From Opeltia flavorubescens (taxonomy: Eukaryota; Ascomycota; Lecanoromycetes; Teloschistales; Teloschistaceae), in assembly GCA_000442125.1 (NCBI GenBank), contig KE546973.1, positions 496,001 to 560,000 of the forward strand: a stretch of DNA of 64,000 nucleotides, given 5' to 3'. This document shows, piece after piece, positions 56,771 to 64,000 of this stretch. Below the pieces are notes generated by a model. The model worked only from the letters and a program-made list of their open reading frames with translations, ran no database searches and was not told the origin of the DNA. Positions within the stretch are counted from its first letter, which is position 1, and every line of letters begins with the position of its first letter. A program made the position numbers and the translations under genes.

Positions 56771-57035
56771 AATGAAGACATTTCAGGGGATTTTGGCTTT
56801 GTTGATTGGACAATCCACAATCCACGGGAGCCTATTTTCGAAATATTTGAATTCGAAGAAATAAAATTTTAGCTTTTGTCCAAGCTTCTTTTGCATGAGC
56901 CTTAACGCGGTGGCTTACGGGGTCTCGACTTGGCTGCAGTGCTACTCCCAAAAAACTTAGTGCTGCCCACGTAAAGGAAGTAGTCCAGGACGTTCGCGTC
57001 TCATATCGCACAACTTAGTCTTATCCACGGCTGAA
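56771..57035. promoter_or_regulatory. Shared divergent promoter, NAF1 / ALG9
   Basis: Only 265 bp separate the two divergent start codons, so the promoters overlap or share elements. The assignment is from gene layout. Confidence 0.6.
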
Positions 57036-58971
57036 ATGGACTCGAGAGTAGAGCAGTCAACAGGAGACACGTCTCGAACTCAGAAATCTCCATCGGCCAA
57101 TAACGAACGATTGAAGAATGGCACCCAGCAAAAAACCTCGCCGGTCAACAAGAAACCGAAACAGCAGCCTCCGATCCCACCCCCAATACCGAACTTGGCC
57201 GTATTCTATGGCTTCCTTCTTGTCAACGCAATAGCCGCAGCATTTGCACCTATCCAAGACTGTGATGAAGTTTTCAATTATTGGGAACCAACCCATTACC
57301 TCAATCGTGGCTTTGGTCTACAGACATGGGAGTACTCGCCGGAATATACCATCCGTAGCTGGCTTTACATTGTCCTCCATGCCATCATTGGCAGGGTTGG
57401 AACCATCTTTTCTTCTCACCCGAACTTTGAATTTTACACTATTCGATTAGGCCTGGCCGCCATCTGCGCAGCATGCGAAACTCGTCTGTTCTCCGTCATA
57501 TGCAAAACATTTAATCCGAGAATCGGCATCATGTTTGGACTCATAATGGCAATAAGCCCAGGCATGTTCCATGCTTCGGTAGCATTTCTTCCTTCGAGTT
57601 TTTCCATGTATACAACGATGCTGGGAATGGCTGCCTTCATGGATTGGCGAGGGGGGCTGAAGACTTCAGTAGGCATGATGTGGTTTGGCATTGGTGCTAT
57701 TGTTGGCTGGCCCTTTTCCGGAGCTCTCATTGTTCCACTTCTCGCCGAGGATCTCGCATTATCCTCATTGACAGGGGACGTCAGTGAAATCATCTGGCGA
57801 CTCCTTGATGGTGTTGTGCGATCTCTAATTGTGCTGGTAAGAAGCTAATCTCCTCTGACTTGTATTAGGCTCATTCATGTCAGGTATTGCAAATTGCTAT
57901 CGACACATTTTTCTTTCACAAGGTCACTGTCGTACCTTGGAACATCGTCTTTTACAATGTCCTCAGCGATTCATCTCGTGGTCCCGAGATATTCGGAACT
58001 GAACCTTGGCATTTCTACCTCCGCAACCTCAGCTTGAATTTCAATCTCTGGTTCCTCCTTGCTTTGTCTGCAGGCCCTATCCTTGGTCTACAATTCTTGC
58101 TCCGAGGCCGTTCAACTACAAAACAAAGCCCCTTCAGAAGCATGGTTTTCGCTGCCCCACTCTACCTGTGGCTTGCCATTTTCTCATCACAACCGCACAA
58201 GGAGGAGCGTTTTATGTATCCAGCCTATCCCTTTCTTGCCCTCAACGCGGCCATTGCGCTTCATACGACTCTTGCCTATGTCGGGAATTCTGATCCGGCA
58301 AAGATTGTCGGGAAGATCCCTGCAAAGCTGAAGCTCTACCTTGTCAGTATTGTTATGCTTCTTGCTATAGACATTAGCGTCGCGAGGACGATTGGCTTGT
58401 ACAGTGCCTACCACGCTCCACTTGAAGTGTACAGTCCATTACACACCACCGGACTTGCCGATATCAAGGCGAATGTCTGTTTAGGAAAAGAGTGGTATCG
58501 CTTTCCCTCCTCATATTTTCTTCCGAAGGGTATGCGGGCAAGATTTATCAAGAGCGAGTTCAGCGGATTGCTTCCAGGTCAATTCAATGAAGCCAAGACT
58601 GGATTTGGCTTCTTTCCTGGGACCTGGCTTATACCATCTGGCATGAACGACCAAAATATTGAAGACAGTGGAAAATATGTATGGTTTATGAAAACTACCT
58701 CTGTTGATTGCTAATTTTTGCGCAGACTGATATCGAACATTGTTCGTTCCTAATCGATTCTCAATTGCCCAGCACACGGCATTCGACCCTTGAGCCTGAT
58801 TACAAAGACACTGATACATGGGAGGAGATGCGATGTAGTAGTTTCTTGGATTCGGCAAGCACGAATGTATTGGGACGAATACTCTGGATTCCTGATCTTG
58901 CGATAATCCCAGCCCCTTACCGGCGACAGTGGGGTCGACATTGCTTGTTACGGCGACGCCCAAAATTGTGA
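57036..58971 (+). CDS. ALG9: Alg9, dolichol-linked alpha-1,2-mannosyltransferase
   Basis: Three exons (57036-57836, 57884-58678, 58726-58971) encode 613 residues. It is a GT22 family multi-pass ER membrane enzyme that adds alpha-1,2-mannoses to the lumenal lipid-linked oligosaccharide in N-glycan assembly. The family motif DCDEVFNYWEPTHYL lies near residues 74-90, in the first lumenal loop after the first membrane segment. The second exon carries the conserved PHKEERFMYP. The last exon gives the typical C-terminus (HCSFLIDS, ILWIPDLAIIP, RRQWGRHCLL). Both introns are 47 bp; the second (GTATGG...GCGCAG) is needed for that end, otherwise the protein stops after KTTSVDC. The N-terminal 50 residues are Lys/Pro/Gln-rich and cytosolic by prediction. 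Confidence 0.94.
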
Positions 58972-59317
58972 ACCACTGAAATGCAGTACTCAGACTTTAC
59001 ACGTCTCAATGCATGTCGGAGGGAAAGAGATGCCGAAAATCCAGTGGATCGAGAGCAAGATGACGATAAGCATAAAGGTCGTCTAACCCGAATAGGTTCG
59101 AAATCCCAGAACCTCTGCCAGTGAAGGTTTGCGTCACTATCAAGTCAAGGACTGACAAGAGAGATAGTATGCCGTCGTAAGGCTTCTCATAGCTCACAAT
59201 AAGGTTGTTGCCATTGTTATCACATATTTATACAATAAGGCGGTGGACCTCATGGGATCAGATCGCACTTCTTAATGCTTCTTGGCGAAGTGATAGCATT
59301 ACGCCTGCTCGACAATC
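58972..59317. other. Intergenic between ALG9 and the DUF3445 gene
   Basis: This 346-bp gap lies between two plus-strand genes. It holds the ALG9 3' end and the next promoter. Nothing else is seen. Confidence 0.5.
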
Positions 59318-60686
59318 ATGAATTTTCAACCTTTCGAATCGCTGGTAATTTACTATGCAGGATGCAAGCAATTTCTTATTGACCACCCAAAAATTGCGCT
59401 CTACAGCTTCCTGATTTTTCCTTCCTTAATTGTTCTGATCGTTCGGTCATTTACAAAGTACAAGAAACGCCAATTTCGACGTCCTAATTCTCCTGATCCT
59501 GAAAAGCGTACTCCAACTCGGGTCAGCACTTTCAAAGCGCCTCCGAGAGAGCCCGGAGTTTGGACTCCAGTTGACTTCAAGCGTCCCGCAGCACCTCCAC
59601 TTCTAGACTGGGATGTGAACAAAACCGAACCATTGCCGTATAGGCCATTCAGATATGGCCCTTACCACATCACCATGGGTCTTCGGACGATGCAATGGGA
59701 TGAATGGATTGAACTCGATAAACACTACTTACGCTTTCATGGGGACAAAAAGCGTCGCATTGAGGAACGCGGTCAGAAATGTTGTAGGACCGCTCTAGAA
59801 GCTTATGATGGTGCCATTGAGCTCCTGGAAGAATTGTGAAACCGCCTATCCATGAAAATCGTCTGGCCTCCACGATCTGACATCAAGCAGGTGCGATTAC
59901 CTCCCTCAACGATACCCTTCCCTCTTTCGCTCCACCCCGACCGGCATCCACAACATCCTCACCAACGAAACATTCGATATTACAACGCGTCCCCTCCCTG
60001 AAGATCCCATGGCCACGGCTGGCCGCCTGGTCCAAGATGACCTCGCCATCATGTTCGAGAAACCAGACAGCCAATACTACCTGCTTGCAGGCTCCATCCT
60101 CCTCGCCGGCTTCTGGCGCCTGAGCGACAAATTTGGCATGCCCCTCTCCGAAATACATACCTCCGGCGATGTCCCAGGGTTTAAGACCAAGCTCGAAAAG
60201 GGGATGATGAACTTCTTTCGAAGAATCCAGCCGGCGCAGCCTGTTTTAAGGAACAATTACTTCATTCAAGTTGATGATGACTTGGCTTGGTCACACAGTA
60301 TCGGCTCAGAAGACCCCGTCTCAGAAGAGGACGGAGGGGTGAGCAAGCAGGCGCATGGGTGGAGTTCGGCGGAGAAGAATAAGGCGATTGAACATCATTA
60401 CTTCCGGTCCGAGAGGCAGAGTTTGAGGAGACTGCCGAGGAGCGGCGGGGTGGTGTTTACGATTCGGACCTACTTTGAGCCGATGACAAAGGTGGCGGAG
60501 GAGGTGGGGGTACCGGGAAGGTTGGCGAGCGCCGTGAGGAGCTGGGGGGAAGATGTGGCGAGGTACAAGGGGAGGGAGAGATATGGGGAGGTTCTATTGG
60601 AGTATTTGGATGGGAAGCATCAGGAGCAGGTTGAGAAGGGTTTGGTAAGAGAAGGGGAGGTGGAGGAGGGGAAATACCCTTTCTAA
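59318..60686 (+). CDS. Membrane-anchored DUF3445 / heme-dependent oxidative N-demethylase-like protein
   Basis: Two exons (59318-59835 and 59891-60686) encode 437 residues. The 55-bp intron joins AIELLEEL to CDYLPQRYPSLF; reading through gives a stop at the junction. One hydrophobic segment (about residues 27-45, IALYSFLIFPSLIVLIVRSF) should anchor the protein in a membrane. The rest matches the DUF3445 fold: YHITMGLRTM, WIELDKHYLRFHGDK, DLAIMF, YLLAGSILLAGFWRLSDKFG, NYFIQVDDDLAW, and RSERQSLRRLPRSGGVVFTIRTY. Bacterial members of this family are heme-dependent oxidative N-demethylases acting on dimethylamine-type substrates; fungal members are often called HRQ family proteins. The substrate and the membrane involved are unknown. 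Confidence 0.82.
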
Positions 60687-60863
60687 AGGGGCAAAGGGCG
60701 GTTGTAATAGTTGTGATGGTAGCATTTACTAAATTTGAGTCTCTTCGCTCTGAGTGGAACATAAATTTCGGGGTTCTTCATCAGTTGCCGCTGTAGAATC
60801 TCTACCCAATGGCTTATTCTGCATCGTACTCCATTGATAAATAGCCTTCAAGATCGGAAAAAT

Positions 60864-62368
60864 CTAATAACCATCACTCATGAGCTCGATGTTCCGTTCT
60901 TGATACTCCTCACTAGATTCTAAGCGCTAAAGAAGGGATGTCTCAAAGCCTATGACATATTTAGCAGGACCGGGAAAGTCAAGCCATGTATTATTACATA
61001 CCTCCTCAGCAGTCAATCTATCACCACTCTCATACGTAACCAATTTGCCCACAAAATCTCTAGCGTCATCCGAAGCATTTGGCAGGATTNCAACCCAAGA
61101 CTTGCGCGGATACTCATAGAATGCCATCTTGCCCCAATCCGAGAATGTGCGTGCTTCCTAGAATAAGACAGTAGCGTTAGCCTTGATGTGCTCAATCCTC
61201 CATTCCCATCTCCCCTACAACAAAAGACAAGAAAGAATACAAGGGACTACCAGAACATACCGGCCAACTCTCATCCGTCGGCGTCCCCAAAGTTTTGAAA
61301 ATACTCTGGATAAGCGCTAAGTCACTCCCCAAAGGACCCGAATCAAATAAACTCGGATATGGGTTCCCAGCAACTACCTCCGCGACCACACATCCAGCTG
61401 CCCATAGATCCAAAGCGCAACCGTACGCTTTATGTCCGAATAGGAGTTCCGGGGGTCGATAAGCTGCGGTACCGACATCGGTAATCTTGTCATCCATTGG
61501 TTCGGAGGCGGCGTCAATGTCCATCCAAGCAATGCCAAAGTCGGCGATATAAGCCGGGCCATCGGGGGACGCGAGAAGGATGTTGGAGGGTTTGATGTCG
61601 CGGTGGATGATGCCGAGGGAGTGAATGTGCGCGAGGCCGGAGAAGAGGTCGTGGAGGTGGGATTTCGCTTGCTTGGGAGAGAGGGGAGGATGCTGGTGGT
61701 GATGGTCGTGAAGGATATTGTCGAGGTCGAGAGGGAGGAAGGGGAAGACGAGAATGAATTTACCGCCGGCTAGGGGGAAAGTGCGGAGGAGAGGAAGGAT
61801 GTGTGGGTGGGTGGCGGAGGCGAGGATGCGGGCTTCGCGGAGGGGGTCGTGGGGAGCGGTGCATTGGGAGGGGATTGTAAGCTTTAGGGCAACGAAGCTT
61901 GACGTATCGGGTTCGCGGGCTTTGTAGACGGTTGAGAAGAGGCCAGATTGATGGTATTTTGCTTTGTAGGGACCAATTTGGATAATAGGGCTGGATTGCT
62001 CAGTCTCCGCAATCGATGATTGTGCTGTACTCCTTGAGATGGCCTTTTCAAGCCCCTGAATCTCGTCTAGGCATCTCTGATCGTATTCTTCCTAAATCGT
62101 TGGTAAGCCGTGCTGTCATTAAGTCTGTAGGTTTGATAATTTGGCAACCTTCGATATAGAGCTTTGAAAAACAGTATTCTCAAATGCTCTAGCTCTAGCT
62201 TGAGCATTTTTTGGATCTACATGGGTTTTGTGGTCCAGATATACCAATTTGCTGCCCAATATCAGTTCATGTTACTTGTCTATGAACGTTTGTTCCCACC
62301 TGCATTTTCGTAATCTTGTTCATACGTTCAGCGAATGACAGCTTTGTTTTGAAGCTCGTAGTGTCCAT
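60864..62368 (-). CDS. CDK-like (CMGC) Ser/Thr protein kinase
   Basis: Well-supported exons are 61261-62091, 61002-61157 and probably 60864-60926, with introns of 103 and 75 bp. An exon ending at 62149 (DPKNAQARARAF...SSISK) and a first exon from the ATG at 62368 (MDTTSFKTKLSF) are likely, but their joining phase is unresolved. Kinase motifs in order are the Gly loop SGLFSTVYKA, the Lys in VALKL, HRDIKPSNILL, ADFGIAW and TAAYRPPELLFG. There is no PSTAIRE helix. The layout resembles fungal Cak1/Csk1-type CDK-activating kinases, but this is inference. The ambiguous base at 61090 lies in the C-lobe. If the last intron is retained, its own acceptor TAG (60927-60929) acts as the stop codon and gives an alternative C-terminus. 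Confidence 0.78.
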
Positions 62369-62970
62369 TGTGTTGCACCGATAACTAAACGGAAAATAAA
62401 AACTGTACTTTAAGGCTCGTCACCTAGACGTAGATTTTTGACTTGAAGAGAGGAACCAATTTAAGAACTCTCCCCTCCTCAAATTGGCATACTTTTATTC
62501 AACATGTATGATTTGGAATCTACTAATTCTCAGGGTTTAGCAATGGAGAAGAGGAGCTTCTCATTGGGTTTTTAAATCGACCAAAAACTTGACATTCTGT
62601 GAAAACATGGAGAAAGAAATGTAGCTTATGGGCAAGTAAAAGAAATGCAATAAATGCAGTCCAGAATTACAAGAGACTGGGCTAAGGTAGCGTAGAAGCC
62701 CAATCGAAACCAAGACTGATGATGTATTGGCTTACAGAAACCACTAATTGTATCAGATCTATGGGATGATTCCGTTGCGCAAGCGATATCAAGCATCAAA
62801 AATATTAAAAGTCTCCATGCTTAACTGACGGACTTAGTCGGATATAAAAACATGTGGAGGTGTTGGTGTCAGACGGGCGGTGCCGCTCTCTCCGCCCATT
62901 CACACGTGAGTTTAGACGGCGACCCTTTACCACGGGTCCTTACTGGGTGTGTGTTTCATTTTGTCTTAGG
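62369..62970. promoter_or_regulatory. Divergent upstream region, kinase / SYP1
   Basis: These 602 bp lie between the likely kinase start and the SYP1 start. They should hold both promoters. No specific motif was identified; the kinase boundary is uncertain. Confidence 0.45.
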
Positions 62971-64000
62971 ATGGAGCTCTCTAGACAAGAATACCCAGCA
63001 CTTTTGGTAAGCCTCCTCACTTCACTAAGACATTGCCTTGCGATAACATTTTTGCTAACTGTCTTGTAGCAATCACTCCAGCCAAATCAAGCTGTAGCTG
63101 TCTTGGATGACCGTGTGAAATTGATCACAAAAGTCAACTTGGATATTGCAGAGTGGCTTTCGGTGCGATTCCCAGAAGCAAGGTTTCTGAGTTGTTACTG
63201 ATGGAGTGAATGTACAGGAGCGCCGCCGTGTTGAAGAAACCTATGTCCAAGGTCTGAAGAAGCTGGGAGCTCGTCATCCAAGTAACGCATCATCCGAGCT
63301 TGGGTATGCTTTTCGGAAGCTCTGCTCTGATTGGATAGTTTCTCTGACTTTATCAGAATATTTCAAACGCCATGGCAAAGCATTATAAGCTCCACGGAGT
63401 CCCTTGCCAACTCGCACACTCAGCTCGCCCAACGGATGGAGGTCGACGTAGAGCGCCCGTTGAGAGAGTACCAGAGGGAAAGCAGAGAGATGCAAGCAAT
63501 GAGCACGATACAGGGTAATCTAGCTGCCGTCGCAAAGGAGCTTGAGGCTGCGCAGAAAAGAGTCGACAGGATGCAAGCAGGAAACAGGGCTGCGAACAAG
63601 GTCGCCGACGCCGTCTCAGGCATGGAAGCAATCAGTCGGGAATGGCAAAACCAGGCACCCTATATCTTCGAGCAACTGCAGGCTTTAGATGAGCATCGGA
63701 TCAACCATCTACGCGACCTTCTGACCCAACTTCAGACGCATGAAGTCGATCAAGTAGAACGCAATCGCATATCTGCTGAAAGCTGTCTGAATGCAATACT
63801 AAATGTGGATACCAAGGAAGAGATATCCAACTTTGTTGCTAGGACCTCTGCAGGAGCACCGCCAACGATGCAGCCGGCTACACGTAGTCGAACAGCATCC
63901 GGGAACATGCTATCAACGCCATCGCGGCCCCAAGATGACAGAGCAAGCGACGTTTCAGCTTCATCGGAAGGCGCTCTACGATCGGGCTCAGCGAGTGGAG
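62971..64000 (+). CDS. SYP1: Syp1, F-BAR endocytic adaptor (5' part, cut by window end)
   Basis: Exons 62971-63006, 63070-63162, 63218-63303 and 63357 to the window end join in frame. The protein begins MELSRQEYPALLQSLQPNQA and continues with the F-BAR domain (DDRVKLITKVNLDIAEWLS, ERRRVEETYVQGLKKL, IFQTPWQSIISSTESLANSH, DVERPLREY). A Ser-rich linker begins near 63850. Syp1 (FCHo family) bends membrane early in clathrin-mediated endocytosis and acts with Ede1; the C-terminal mu-homology domain expected in the family lies beyond the window. The introns are 63, 55 and 53 bp with good splice signals. Confidence 0.9.

Overview
The window is nuclear DNA of a filamentous ascomycete (Pezizomycotina). 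The signs are intron-rich genes with short introns (about 46-150 bp, mostly near 50) with fungal splice signals, a fused pentafunctional AROM gene, a divergent histone H3/H4 pair, Sfi1 and RAVE genes, and a secreted sedolisin next to a CYP52-type P450. The class cannot be fixed from sequence alone; Leotiomycetes is only a guess. Three ambiguous bases (N at 10271, 11831 and 61090) all lie inside coding exons.

Layout. 0.7-5.5 kb: a CYP52-like cytochrome P450 and an eight-exon secreted tripeptidyl-peptidase-type sedolisin, both on the minus strand. 6.9-26.2 kb: a dense housekeeping block of RAV1 (V-ATPase assembly), SFI1 (spindle pole body), a 61-residue twin CX9C protein resembling NDUFAF8 (complex I assembly), cytosolic isoleucyl-tRNA synthetase with a GC-AG intron, USO1/p115 (vesicle tethering) and RAT1/XRN2 (nuclear 5'-3' exoribonuclease). 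27.3-35.1 kb: two C2H2 zinc-finger genes of similar build separated by a gene-poor stretch. 36.7-43.9 kb: AROM (five steps of the shikimate pathway) converging on EXO5 (mitochondrial exonuclease V). 44.5-46.7 kb: an Rpn4-like proteasome-regulator candidate. 46.7-50.2 kb: gene-free. 50.2-51.9 kb: divergent histones H4 and H3. 53.8-64 kb: NAF1 (H/ACA snoRNP assembly) divergent from ALG9 (N-glycan mannosyltransferase), a membrane-anchored heme-dependent oxidative N-demethylase-like protein (DUF3445), a CDK-like kinase, and the start of the F-BAR endocytic protein SYP1, cut by the window end.

Most genes belong to unrelated core processes. Short shared upstream spacers (SFI1/NDUFAF8-like 325 bp, USO1/RAT1 460 bp, NAF1/ALG9 265 bp, H4/H3 698 bp, kinase/SYP1 602 bp) suggest several divergent promoters. 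I rebuilt exon structures by hand; for almost every multi-exon gene the spliced lengths sum to a whole number of codons. Exceptions are the last junction of the second C2H2 gene and the 5' end of the kinase gene.

I did not find a convincing new biological system. The points most worth a second look are the small twin CX9C gene, the altered histone H3 tail at residues 28-29, the decapeptide minisatellite in the second C2H2 gene, the GC-AG intron, and the unexplained blocks at 28.8-32.0, 35.1-36.7 and 46.7-50.2 kb.
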